Origin: CAZHON01 sp964534565
GTDB taxonomy: Bacteria; Patescibacteriota; Gracilibacteria; Peribacterales; Peribacteraceae
DNA length: 64,000 bases
Assembly: GCA_964534565.1 (NCBI GenBank)
Contig: CAZHON010000001.1
Location: forward strand, 310,001-374,000
Direction of reading: 5' to 3'
Of the stretch, positions 16,714-24,195 are shown piece after piece. Positions within the stretch are counted from its first letter, which is position 1. Each line of letters opens with the position of its first letter. Both the position numbers and the translations under genes were made by a program. The notes under the pieces are model-generated. The model saw only the letters and a list, made by a program, of their open reading frames with translations, searched no databases and had not been told where the DNA came from.

Positions 16714-17724
16714 TTACGCGAACTGCTTCAGGAACCGTAGATCGCTGTCGTAGAAGGCACGAAGGTCCTTAATGCCGTGCTTAATCATGATGAGGCGCTC
16801 AATACCGAATCCGAAGGCGAATCCCTGGAATTTAGTCGGGTCGATTCCTCCGTTTTTGAGCACTTCGGGGTGGACCATGCCGCAACCCACGACTTCCAAC
16901 CAACGACCGGGGGTGCCGTCCGTATTGCGCATGCGAATATCGACTTCCAATCCTGGTTCCACGAATGGGAAGTAGCTGGTGCGGAAGCGGAACTCAATTT
17001 CGGGGAACAAGAGTTCATGCATTGCAGCGATCATCACACCTTTCATTTCTGCAAGTGAGACGTCGGGTCCGACCATCAATCCTTCACACTGGTGGAACAT
17101 GGGTGAGTGCGTTGCGTCGTAATCTTTGCGGTACACGGTGCCCGGACAAATCATGCGGAATGGAGGCGTGTGCGAACGCATGTAGCGCATCTGGACGGGG
17201 CTTGTGTGCGTGCGCATCACATCGTGACCGGAACCGCCTGCAACCCACAACGTATCTTGCATATCGCGTGCAGGATGCGTTTCGGGAATATTCATGAGCG
17301 TGAAGTTGAAGTCTTCGTGTTCGACCTCGGTGCCGTGTGCAACATCGAACCCCATGCGGCCGAACACGTCTTCCATGTGCTTGATGAACTGTGGCACCGG
17401 ATGCAGTGAACCGCGATCTCGAGCAGGCAGTTCGAGCGTGACGTCGATCTTCTCGGTCTGTGCCAATTTGCCTCCTGCTTCTTGACCCATCTCTTGTCGA
17501 CGCATGACGAGAATGTCTTCGAGACGCTTCTTGAGCATGTTCAATTCCTCTCCGCGAATTTTACGTTCGTCGGGAGACATAGCCCCCAGCGTGCGTAACT
17601 CCGCAGTCAAAAGCCCCTGTTTGCGGCCAAACAGTTCAAGCTCAATGGCGTCGAGTTCCGCGAGCGAAGTCGCCTGCGTCATCTTTGCCACCCATTCGTC
17701 GAGATTGAGACGGGAGTCGGACAT
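16714..17724 (-). CDS. pheS: phenylalanyl-tRNA synthetase alpha subunit
   Basis: The 336-residue class II synthetase subunit has an N-terminal coiled-coil arm (residues 15-80). Its catalytic core shows HPARDMQDTLW, the class II motif 2 region (PGTVYRKDYDATHSPMFHQ) and motif 3 FAFGFGIERL. It charges tRNA-Phe together with PheT, which is not adjacent, unlike the usual pheST operon. A TACACT hexamer 6 nt before the ATG suggests a leaderless transcript. Confidence 0.96.
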   Translation of the reverse strand: MSDSRLNLDEWVAKMTQATSLAELDAIELELFGRKQGLLTAELRTLGAMSPDERKIRGEELNMLKKRLEDILVMRRQEMGQEAGGKLAQTEKIDVTLELPARDRGSLHPVPQFIKHMEDVFGRMGFDVAHGTEVEHEDFNFTLMNIPETHPARDMQDTLWVAGGSGHDVMRTHTSPVQMRYMRSHTPPFRMICPGTVYRKDYDATHSPMFHQCEGLMVGPDVSLAEMKGVMIAAMHELLFPEIEFRFRTSYFPFVEPGLEVDIRMRNTDGTPGRWLEVVGCGMVHPEVLKNGGIDPTKFQGFAFGFGIERLIMIKHGIKDLRAFYDSDLRFLKQFA

Positions 17725-17730
17725 GGGCAG

Positions 17731-17736
17731 AGTGTA
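17731..17736 (-). promoter_or_regulatory. leaderless -10 hexamer TACACT
   Basis: The hexamer is 6 nt before the pheS ATG. Confidence 0.45.
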
Positions 17737-17813
17737 CCTTTTTCTGTTTCTCTATGGGAAGGAAGAAAACGCGGAACAATGAAACGTCCCTCTAGCGTTT
17801 CCTTTCTATCCTT

Positions 17814-18176
17814 TCAGTAATGCAACGCAATTTCGACCAAGACGAAGATGGCGTAGATCGTGATTCCTACCCACCAGGTCAGAATTCCCAGCATGTGGAA
17901 CAAAATCAGGAGAATGGTCGCAATGCCCAGGAATGTTCCTTGCCTGAGGGAAATGCGAAGTCGTGTTCCATCATCCCACGTTTGCAGCGGAACGAATCGC
18001 CAGAGAACGTAGAAGATGAGTGCGGCGACGCTCGTGACTCCCAAAAACAAACTGATGAAGAACGTTGGCAACGCCTGGATGGGAGCGGTGAGGGGACTGA
18101 CACGCAACAGAACCGTCAGAAGCGATGTCAGTGACAATACCGCTGCCAGCGCGACGGAGAAGAGGAGTCCGTTCAT
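17814..18176 (-). CDS. four-helix membrane protein, unknown
   Basis: The 120-residue product has four hydrophobic segments (about 3-25, 33-60, 78-97 and 98-117) with a charged loop TWDDGTRLRISLRQ between the second and third. It overlaps the uracil-DNA glycosylase gene by 4 bp (ATGA), so the two are translated together. The protein resembles small hypothetical membrane proteins of candidate-phylum genomes. No function can be assigned. Confidence 0.65.
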   Translation of the reverse strand: MNGLLFSVALAAVLSLTSLLTVLLRVSPLTAPIQALPTFFISLFLGVTSVAALIFYVLWRFVPLQTWDDGTRLRISLRQGTFLGIATILLILFHMLGILTWWVGITIYAIFVLVEIALHY

Positions 18177-18733
18177 ACGGTGGCGGTTGTTTGGAGGAAC
18201 GGCTTGAGTGACTGAATATCATCGAACAGCGTCGAACGAAGATTCGGATTGTGGAGTGCTGCAGCAGGGTGATAGAGCGGACAAATCGCAACACCGTTGT
18301 TGAGTACCTGCGGCTTGCCGTGCGCTTCGGTAATACTCAATTCCGAAAAGAAATGTCCGAGGGAATGACGTCCCAATGGCACAATCACGCGTGGTCGAAT
18401 GAGAGCAATTTCCAGCATGAGCCATGGCATACACTGTTCCTTTTCTTCGGGAGTAGGGTCGCGGTTCTCCGGTGGGCGGTACTTCACGACATTGCTGATG
18501 TATACATCCTCACGCTTGATGCCGATGGAGACCAAAAGTTCATCGAGTAATTTCCCTGCAGGTCCCACAAACGGACGGCGCTGTTCGTCTTCGCGCTGTC
18601 CGGGGGCTTCTCCGATGAACATAATTTCCGCATGTGGGCTTCCTTCTCCAAGAACTGGATTGCTGTTTTCGGCGAGTGCACAGCCTTTCCACATGCCGAG
18701 CTTCTCGCGAAGCAGATCAAGAGTCAGTTCCAT
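18173..18733 (-). CDS. family 4 uracil-DNA glycosylase lacking two Fe-S cysteines
   Basis: The 186-residue protein shows motif 1 GEAPGQREDEQRRPFVGPAG (residues 41-60) and motif 2 HPAAAL with His155, both typical of family 4 UDG, which removes uracil from DNA. Of the four cysteines that hold the 4Fe-4S cluster in the Thermus enzyme, Cys18 and Cys101 remain. The first is Trp15 and the one in the KCRPP motif is Tyr85. The cluster is therefore unlikely to form. A TATACT hexamer lies 7 nt before the start, and the next gene overlaps it by 4 bp. Confidence 0.9.
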   Translation of the reverse strand: MELTLDLLREKLGMWKGCALAENSNPVLGEGSPHAEIMFIGEAPGQREDEQRRPFVGPAGKLLDELLVSIGIKREDVYISNVVKYRPPENRDPTPEEKEQCMPWLMLEIALIRPRVIVPLGRHSLGHFFSELSITEAHGKPQVLNNGVAICPLYHPAAALHNPNLRSTLFDDIQSLKPFLQTTATV

Positions 18734-18740
18734 GCCGATG

Positions 18741-18746
18741 AGTATA
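18741..18746 (-). promoter_or_regulatory. leaderless -10 hexamer TATACT
   Basis: The hexamer, with GGC before it, lies 7 nt before the UDG start. Confidence 0.5.
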
Positions 18747-18754
18747 GCCTTTTG

Positions 18755-19057
18755 TTAGGCGGCCGCACCTTCCAAGGCACCGAACAATTGTTGTCGAGTA
18801 TTCCTTGCCTCTTCAATACTGCGAGTGTCGGCTTCTCCGTTTCTGAATTTGGCTCCAAGCTGCCTCAGCTGTTCCACTTTTTGAGCATCAAAACACGAAC
18901 GCATTCCCAAGGAATCGAGACAATCTGCGATATACAGCGACAAGTGTGCGGGGGCATTGGGTTCTTCCATCTGATTTAATTTTCTTTCCATATGATTGAT
19001 CGTGTCTTCTGCTGCAAGTGCATCGTATTCCGGAAGTGAGTGGGTGATGGTTGTCAT
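18755..19057 (-). CDS. hypothetical helical protein
   Basis: The 100-residue product is hydrophilic and mostly helical by composition, with two cysteines (LYIADCLDSLGMRSCFD) and an Ala-rich end. I recognise no family. A TATACT hexamer 8 nt before the ATG matches the local promoter style and supports the start. The neighbour upstream (19181) is also a small helical protein with paired cysteines, so the two could be related in role. Confidence 0.5.
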   Translation of the reverse strand: MTTITHSLPEYDALAAEDTINHMERKLNQMEEPNAPAHLSLYIADCLDSLGMRSCFDAQKVEQLRQLGAKFRNGEADTRSIEEARNTRQQLFGALEGAAA

Positions 19058-19065
19058 AGTGGCGA

Positions 19066-19071
19066 AGTATA
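19066..19071 (-). promoter_or_regulatory. leaderless -10 hexamer TATACT
   Basis: The hexamer lies 8 nt before the ATG at 19057. Confidence 0.45.
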
Positions 19072-19180
19072 GGCAGAGAGTTTCTTAGGAAAGGAGTAAC
19101 GAAGGAAATGAAGTCTGCTGTATTCGGAAAAATATTTTGTGTATGCCAAAAAAACGATGAATATGATGTTCATTGTTCCT

Positions 19181-19546
19181 CTAATTCCACTTATGCAATG
19201 CCTCTCTCTTTTTAATCGGCATACGTTTTTGAATGTATGGGCAAACAAGAATGGTAGAAATTGCTTCAAGCGCATGTGCCGCAATTTCTTCGGGGCAGTG
19301 TCGGTGTTCCCCAAGGAACCAACGAGTTTCATGAAGTTTCTGTCTCACTTCCTGAGAAAGACACGGTTGCATAATCAACGCGTCGATAGCATCTGACAGG
19401 CGAACGATGATCTGGTCGATTATCGGCTGATTCGTTGTCTGTTCAGCGGCTTTCTGCAATTCGTCTACTCTGCGTTGAATACTGCCGCAGTAGTCTGCAG
19501 CAGCTGCATCTGAGTCATTCATGACGTTGAGAAGTCGGTTCACCAT
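19181..19546 (-). CDS. hypothetical helical protein
   Basis: The 121-residue product looks all-helical, with leucine/isoleucine spacing that suggests a small bundle. Four cysteines are scattered through it, and the C-terminus is basic. No known domain is seen. A TATACT lies about 18 nt before the ATG. The 123 bp that separate it from the gene at 18755 hold no recognised feature. Confidence 0.45.
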   Translation of the reverse strand: MVNRLLNVMNDSDAAAADYCGSIQRRVDELQKAAEQTTNQPIIDQIIVRLSDAIDALIMQPCLSQEVRQKLHETRWFLGEHRHCPEEIAAHALEAISTILVCPYIQKRMPIKKREALHKWN

Positions 19547-19662
19547 GGCAAAAAGTTGGCCGCAGTATATTCAGGGTTGTTCGAAAGAAAAGGGGGAGAG
19601 GAAGCCGAAGTCAGCCCTTTGCCAACAGAGCCTTTTCCTTAGAGGAAAAGACGATGAAGCCA

Positions 19663-19691
19663 TTGTTCTGTAGGCCCTGGGGTGATACCCT
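19663..19691 (+). promoter_or_regulatory. promoter of the tRNA-Arg/tRNA-Ala pair
   Basis: TTGTTC (19663-19668) and TACCCT (19686-19691) are separated by 17 bp, 39 nt before the first tRNA. A hairpin at 19632-19650 lies upstream and looks unrelated. Confidence 0.45.
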
Positions 19692-19729
19692 CCTTTGGCT
19701 CCGAAAGGGGCAGGAGGTCTTTACACTGT

Positions 19730-19807
19730 GCACCCGTAGTTCAGCCCGGATAGAACGCCAGATTGCGGATCTGGAAGTCGTAGGTTCAAATCCTGCCGGG
19801 TGCACCA
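19730..19807 (+). tRNA. tRNA-Arg (anticodon GCG)
   Basis: The 78-nt cloverleaf has a perfect acceptor GCACCCG/CGGGTGC, anticodon stem CCAGA/TCTGG around loop TTGCGGA, T-loop TTCAAAT and an encoded CCA. Anticodon GCG reads CGC and CGU. Most bacteria use ACG (deaminated to ICG) for these codons, so this is an unusual isoacceptor. Confidence 0.93.
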
Positions 19808-19824
19808 TCTTCAACATCAAATTC

Positions 19825-19901
19825 GGGGCTGTAGCTCAGTTGGCTAGAGCGCTTCCATGGCATGGAAGAGGTCAGGGGTTCAAGTCCCCTCAGCTCCACC
19901 A
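19825..19901 (+). tRNA. tRNA-Ala (anticodon GGC)
   Basis: The 77-nt cloverleaf has acceptor GGGGCTG/CAGCTCC with one G-U pair. The anticodon stem CTTCC/GGAAG surrounds the loop ATGGCAT, and CCA is encoded. It lies 17 nt after tRNA-Arg and is probably processed from the same transcript. Confidence 0.95.
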
Positions 19902-19912
19902 TCTATAAAGCC

Positions 19913-20485
19913 ATGAAAAAAAATTTGTTACCAAAAACCAAAGAAGCACTTAAGAAAATTGATCATATGGTTCTTCGAGATGATAAATGGCGCCTTTTGA
20001 TTGTTCGTCTTGGTTCAATGTCCGCCTATTTTCATTATGCACAAAGACAGGTTTTAGATTCTGAGAAGCAAAGGTTGATTTTATCTAAAAATTTTAACTT
20101 AAGTGCCCCTAAATTTATCTCCTACTCGATCGCATCTTATGGGCACATGAAAGCATGCTCCAATTTTGCAAAAGATATTTCAGGCTCATTAGCCTTTAAG
20201 CTTCAAAAATACGCAGCTTTTCTAGCAGATCTCAAGACAAAAAGAGATCGAATTGAGGCTCATCCAAATGAGAAGAATGGGGGAAAAACAATTTTGGCTT
20301 ATGATTCAACTATTGAAAAGGATGGAATCAGATTTTCTCTTTGGAATAAAAACCTTAAAAAAGGTGAAGAAAAAGAATGTATTACCCTAACTCCCAAAAA
20401 AGATTTAATGATACTTTCGGATTTGATAGAAGAAATTTCAGCGGAAGCACTAAGAAAATATCTGGCCAACGAAACGTTGAGATAA
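19913..20485 (+). CDS. hypothetical AT-rich orphan gene
   Basis: The ATG at 19913 gives 190 residues. The upstream ATG lies inside the tRNA. The protein is soluble and Lys-rich, with a helical first half, a short beta-like segment (GIRFSLWNKNLKKGE) and a helical end. No family is recognised. The gene is visibly much richer in A and T than its neighbours and uses AAA, AAT and TTA/TTG heavily. It starts 12 nt after tRNA-Ala. This suggests acquisition next to a tRNA gene, although no repeat of the tRNA 3' end is seen after it. Confidence 0.6.
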   Translation: MKKNLLPKTKEALKKIDHMVLRDDKWRLLIVRLGSMSAYFHYAQRQVLDSEKQRLILSKNFNLSAPKFISYSIASYGHMKACSNFAKDISGSLAFKLQKYAAFLADLKTKRDRIEAHPNEKNGGKTILAYDSTIEKDGIRFSLWNKNLKKGEEKECITLTPKKDLMILSDLIEEISAEALRKYLANETLR

Positions 20486-20491
20486 ATTCTG

Positions 20492-20518
20492 AAAAAGGGC
20501 GCCTCTCAGCACCCTTTT
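20492..20518. terminator. bidirectional intrinsic terminator
   Basis: The stem AAAAGGG/CCCTTTT, extended by GC pairs after one mismatch around a CTCTCA loop, has T-rich sequence on both strands. It separates the AT-rich gene from the convergent ammonium transporter gene. Confidence 0.75.
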
Positions 20519-20541
20519 CCAGCCTTTCCATCTTTTAATTC

Positions 20542-21744
20542 CTAGAAGTCGTACGCCTCCTCTCCATGGAGCGCACGGTCTAGGCTTTCTTGTTCTTCCT
20601 TCAGGTCGACTCCGATGACCATGATCGCTTTCAGGATGCTCAAAATGATGTAGGTCGCAACGAATGCGAACACGGCGGCGATCGCCGTTGCCTCCAGGTT
20701 GGCAACGAACTGCGCCATGTTTCCTTCGATGAGACCCGAGAATCCTCCGATCGATTTTGAAGCGAAGACGCCTGTGAGAATCGAGCCGATGATTCCTCCT
20801 ACTCCGTGGCAGCCCCAGACGTCGAGTGCGTCATCCCACTCCATGTAGGCACGAAACTTCATGGCGTAGAAGCAACCGATCGCAGCGACGATTCCGATAA
20901 TGAGAGACGAAGATGGCGCAACGTATCCGGCACCCGGTGTGATTGCGACCAGTCCTGCCACTGCTCCAATGAGCGCGCCGACCATACTTGGGCGGCCGTC
21001 CACAAGCCACGAGAGAATGAGCCATGTGACCATCGCCACAGAAGCAGCGATATCGGTATTGGCGAATGCTGCGGCAGCCATTCCGTTTGCAGCGAGTGCG
21101 CTTCCTGCATTGAACCCGTACCAACCGAACCACAGAAGTGCGGCACCGAGTGCAACGTAGGGAATGTTATGCGGCATGTGGGAGATTCGCTGACGCTTTC
21201 CAAGAACGAAGACTGAAGCAAGAGCAGCCATGCCCGAACTGATGTGCACGACCGTTCCTCCGGCAAAGTCGATTGCTCCAAGTTTTGCAATGAATCCACC
21301 TCCCCACACCCAGTGTGCGAGCGGAGCGTAAATGAGCACGCACCAAAGAACGAGGAAGATGAGATAACTCTTAAAGTTCATGCGTTCCGCAAATGCTCCG
21401 GTAATGAGAGCAGGGGTGATGATCGCAAACATCATCTGGAAGACGAAGAATGCGAGGAACGGAATTGTCGTTCCGTAGACAGTGGAAGGTTCGAGGCCCA
21501 CTCCTTTCATCATGAGGAAGTCGAGTCCGCCAATGAGTCCATTGTGATCAGAGCCGAATGCGAGCGAGAAGGTGAGCCCGGCCCAGAGGACCGTGACAAC
21601 TCCCATCGCGATGAAACTCTGCATCATGATAGTCAGCACGTTTTTGCGTTTCACAAGCCCTCCGTAGAAGAATGCGAGTCCCGGCGTCATGATGGCAACG
21701 AGTGCCGTCGAGAGCAGGACGAATGATGTGTCGCCAGCGTTCAT
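20542..21744 (-). CDS. amt: ammonium transporter
   Basis: The 400-residue polytopic protein matches Amt/MEP transporters. It has TPGLAFFYGGLVKRKN at the N-terminus, the conserved pore region with WVWGGGF and the substrate-gate FAGG..VHISSG. The second pore His lies in DVWGCHGVGG. About eleven hydrophobic segments are visible. It imports ammonium and lies 38 bp downstream of glnA in the same direction, but no GlnK-type regulator gene is present. A pyrimidine-rich leader replaces the Shine-Dalgarno sequence. Confidence 0.96.
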   Translation of the reverse strand: MNAGDTSFVLLSTALVAIMTPGLAFFYGGLVKRKNVLTIMMQSFIAMGVVTVLWAGLTFSLAFGSDHNGLIGGLDFLMMKGVGLEPSTVYGTTIPFLAFFVFQMMFAIITPALITGAFAERMNFKSYLIFLVLWCVLIYAPLAHWVWGGGFIAKLGAIDFAGGTVVHISSGMAALASVFVLGKRQRISHMPHNIPYVALGAALLWFGWYGFNAGSALAANGMAAAAFANTDIAASVAMVTWLILSWLVDGRPSMVGALIGAVAGLVAITPGAGYVAPSSSLIIGIVAAIGCFYAMKFRAYMEWDDALDVWGCHGVGGIIGSILTGVFASKSIGGFSGLIEGNMAQFVANLEATAIAAVFAFVATYIILSILKAIMVIGVDLKEEQESLDRALHGEEAYDF

Positions 21745-21782
21745 GGGAAAAAGTGGGAAGGAGAAAAAGAAAGGAAACGGAA

Positions 21783-23195
21783 TCAGACGTCGTAGTATTT
21801 GAAGAACTCATTGGCCGATGGACGTTTTCGTTCGTCCGATACCTCTTCGCGTTTGATCGCAATGAAGTCATCGATGAAGTCTTGGGTAAAGACTCCACCT
21901 TCTGTGAGGAATCCATGATCTTTCTCCAGTGCATCGAGTGCATCGCCGAGTGTTTCGGGAGCGTGCGGAATTTTTGATAATTTCTTTTCGTCGAGGTTGT
22001 ACAGATTCTCGTCCGTCGGTTCGCCGGGATGGATCTTGTGTTTGATTCCGTCGAGTCCCGCAAGCAACATCGCGGAGAATGCGACGTAGGGGTTTGCCGC
22101 AGCATCAGGCGAGCGGAACTCCACACGTTTCGCCTTTGGATTATTCGAGTACATCGGAATACGGAACGCAGCCGAGCGGTTGCGTGCGGAGTAGATGAAG
22201 TTCACGGGTGCTTCAAAACCCGGGACCAAACGCTTGTAACTGTTCGTCGTCGGGTTACACAGAGCACAGAGCGCCTTCGCGTGTTTCAGAATTCCGCCCA
22301 TATAGTGAAGAGCCATGGTGGAAAGCCCCGCATATTCTTTTCCTGCGAAGAGTGGTTTCCCGCCTTTCCACAGGCTTTGGTGGGTATGCATGCCTGAACC
22401 GTTATCGCCAAAAATCGGCTTCGGCATGAAGGTCGCCGTCTTGCCGTACTGATAGGCGACGTTGCGGACGATGTATTTGTAACGCATCAACTTGTCCGCC
22501 ATGCGGAACATTTCATCGAAGCGCATGTCGATCTCCGCCTGACCGCCCGTTGCGACTTCGTGATGAAACGTTTCAATCTCCACTCCACACTGTTCCATCG
22601 TCTTTACCATTGCTGCGCGGATGTCCTGCTGCTTGTCGTGGGGGCAGGCGGGGAAGTACCCTTCTTTGTGGCGGATTTTGTATCCCAAGTTCGGTTCATT
22701 GTCGCAGCACGCGCCCGTGTTCCATGTCGCTTCCTCACTGTCGACTTTGTACTGAGAGTGCCCCGGTCCGCTGTCGTAACTGACATGATCGAAGATGAAG
22801 AATTCCGCTTCGGGTCCGAAGTAGGCAATGTCGGCAAGCCCGGTCTTCTTCAGGTATGCAATCGCTTTCTGCGCGATGGTGCGTGGACTGCGAGGGTAGA
22901 GCGTACGCGAGAGGGGATCGGCAACATCACAGAGCATGGAGAGAGTGGGCTCTTCCATGAACGGGTCGACGATCGCCGTGTTAGGGTCGGGGAAGAGGAG
23001 CATGTCGCTCTCGTTGATCTGCTGGAATCCGCGGATGGAGGAACCATCGAATCCCGCTCCGTCACTGAGGACATCGGCAAGTTCGTGAATGGGTTTGCTG
23101 GTGTGATGGAGTGTCCCGGGGACATCGACGAATGTGAGGTCGAGCATCGTGCATTTGTGTTTCTTCGCGAGAGCGATGACATCATTCTTGTTCAT
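21783..23195 (-). CDS. glnA: glutamine synthetase type I
   Basis: The 470-residue enzyme joins ammonia to glutamate at the expense of ATP. The GSI signatures are clear: FDGSSIRGF, the metal/substrate region FGPEAEFF, MPKPIFGDNGSGMHTHQSLW, and NPTTNSYKRLVPGFEAP. ENLYNL carries the Tyr in the position adenylylated in proteobacterial enzymes. Length is standard. It is cotranscribed with amt. Upstream a 230-bp region separates it from a divergent TrmB-type regulator, a likely controller. Confidence 0.97.
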   Translation of the reverse strand: MNKNDVIALAKKHKCTMLDLTFVDVPGTLHHTSKPIHELADVLSDGAGFDGSSIRGFQQINESDMLLFPDPNTAIVDPFMEEPTLSMLCDVADPLSRTLYPRSPRTIAQKAIAYLKKTGLADIAYFGPEAEFFIFDHVSYDSGPGHSQYKVDSEEATWNTGACCDNEPNLGYKIRHKEGYFPACPHDKQQDIRAAMVKTMEQCGVEIETFHHEVATGGQAEIDMRFDEMFRMADKLMRYKYIVRNVAYQYGKTATFMPKPIFGDNGSGMHTHQSLWKGGKPLFAGKEYAGLSTMALHYMGGILKHAKALCALCNPTTNSYKRLVPGFEAPVNFIYSARNRSAAFRIPMYSNNPKAKRVEFRSPDAAANPYVAFSAMLLAGLDGIKHKIHPGEPTDENLYNLDEKKLSKIPHAPETLGDALDALEKDHGFLTEGGVFTQDFIDDFIAIKREEVSDERKRPSANEFFKYYDV

Positions 23196-23425
23196 AGAGA
23201 GGAGAGGGAGAGGAGGAATGAATGTGCCCTATCTACAGACACTCCCAATCACCCGACAACGTCCATGTTGTTCACAAAATGGATTCTGTTACTGTTTTTA
23301 ACAACAAATACGAAACACTTGTATTTCCAGTCCAGAAAACAAAAAATCGATGTTTCTTTTTGTAAAACAAACATCAACTTCTTGTGTTGTTCAAATTTAT
23401 AACAGATTGCTAGACTGGAAAAACG
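23196..23425. promoter_or_regulatory. divergent control region glnA / TrmB-type regulator
   Basis: This AT-rich 230-bp spacer holds the direct repeat TGTTGTTCA followed by A/C-rich bases at 23266 and 23385, with an inverted TTAACAACAAA copy near 23298. For glnA, TTGTCG with TAGATA about 18 bp away is a possible minus-strand promoter. For the regulator, TAGACT at 23411-23416 lies 9 nt before the ATG. The repeats are candidate operator sites. Confidence 0.4.
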
Positions 23426-24178
23426 ATGTCCAAAGAACTCTCACCCCTCCTGCGTTCCATCGGCATGAACGAGAAAGAATCCGCGCTCTACCTTGCGGGT
23501 TTGCAGTCGGGAACCGCGCCTGCATCGGACTACGCGAAAGCAACCGGGTTCAATCGCATAACGACGTACACCATGTTGGAAGATCTCGTGAAGGCAGGAC
23601 AATTCACGATGGTGAAAAAACAACGCGCAAAATGGTATGCGCCCGTTGCACCTGATTTTCTTGTGCTCGAAGCACAGCAACGTGCCGATGCTCTTAAGAA
23701 AGCGCTCCCCGAATTGCGCTCACTTTCTGGTGCCAAATTCCGAAGTCCACGCGTTCGATTTTTCGAAGGATGGGAAGGAGTGAAGCACGTCTACGAAGAC
23801 ACGCTCACCGCTCGAACGGAATTGCTCAATTACGCGAACTCCACAATTATTCGCAAACACTGGCCTGAGTACGATGAACAGTATGTGGCGGAACGCGTGA
23901 AGCGGGGGATTCATCTCCGTGGCATCGCTCCCGATGATGCAACAGGGAAGAAGGTGCACGGACAGGATAAAGAATATCTCCGTGAAATTCGTTTGGTGCC
24001 TCAGAAGGAATTTGATTTCGAGAATGAGATCAAAATCTATGACAACAAAGTGGCCATCATCTCGTTCGTGGAAGATGAACGAGCGATGTTTGGTATTATT
24101 ATTGAAAGCAAGGAAGTAGCCGAAACGCAGCGTCAGATTTTTGAAATGGCCTGGAGATACGCAGGAAAGCGAAAATAA
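23426..24178 (+). CDS. TrmB-family transcriptional regulator
   Basis: The 250-residue protein starts with the TrmB-type winged helix (residues 8-75, MNEKESALYLAGLQSG then FNRITTYTMLEDLVKAGQ), followed by a short coiled segment. The C-terminal half has the PLD-like regulatory fold seen in TrmB relatives (VRFFEGWEGVKHVYEDTL). TrmB proteins often respond to sugars or other metabolites; the ligand is not visible. Divergent placement from glnA-amt suggests it controls nitrogen genes or itself. Confidence 0.82.
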   Translation: MSKELSPLLRSIGMNEKESALYLAGLQSGTAPASDYAKATGFNRITTYTMLEDLVKAGQFTMVKKQRAKWYAPVAPDFLVLEAQQRADALKKALPELRSLSGAKFRSPRVRFFEGWEGVKHVYEDTLTARTELLNYANSTIIRKHWPEYDEQYVAERVKRGIHLRGIAPDDATGKKVHGQDKEYLREIRLVPQKEFDFENEIKIYDNKVAIISFVEDERAMFGIIIESKEVAETQRQIFEMAWRYAGKRK

Positions 24179-24183
24179 GCCGT

Positions 24184-24189
24184 AAGGAG
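24184..24189 (+). promoter_or_regulatory. Shine-Dalgarno AAGGAG
   Basis: AAGGAG lies 6 nt before the ATG at 24196. It is one of very few canonical ribosome binding sites in this window. Confidence 0.55.
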
Positions 24190-24195
24190 CATGGT

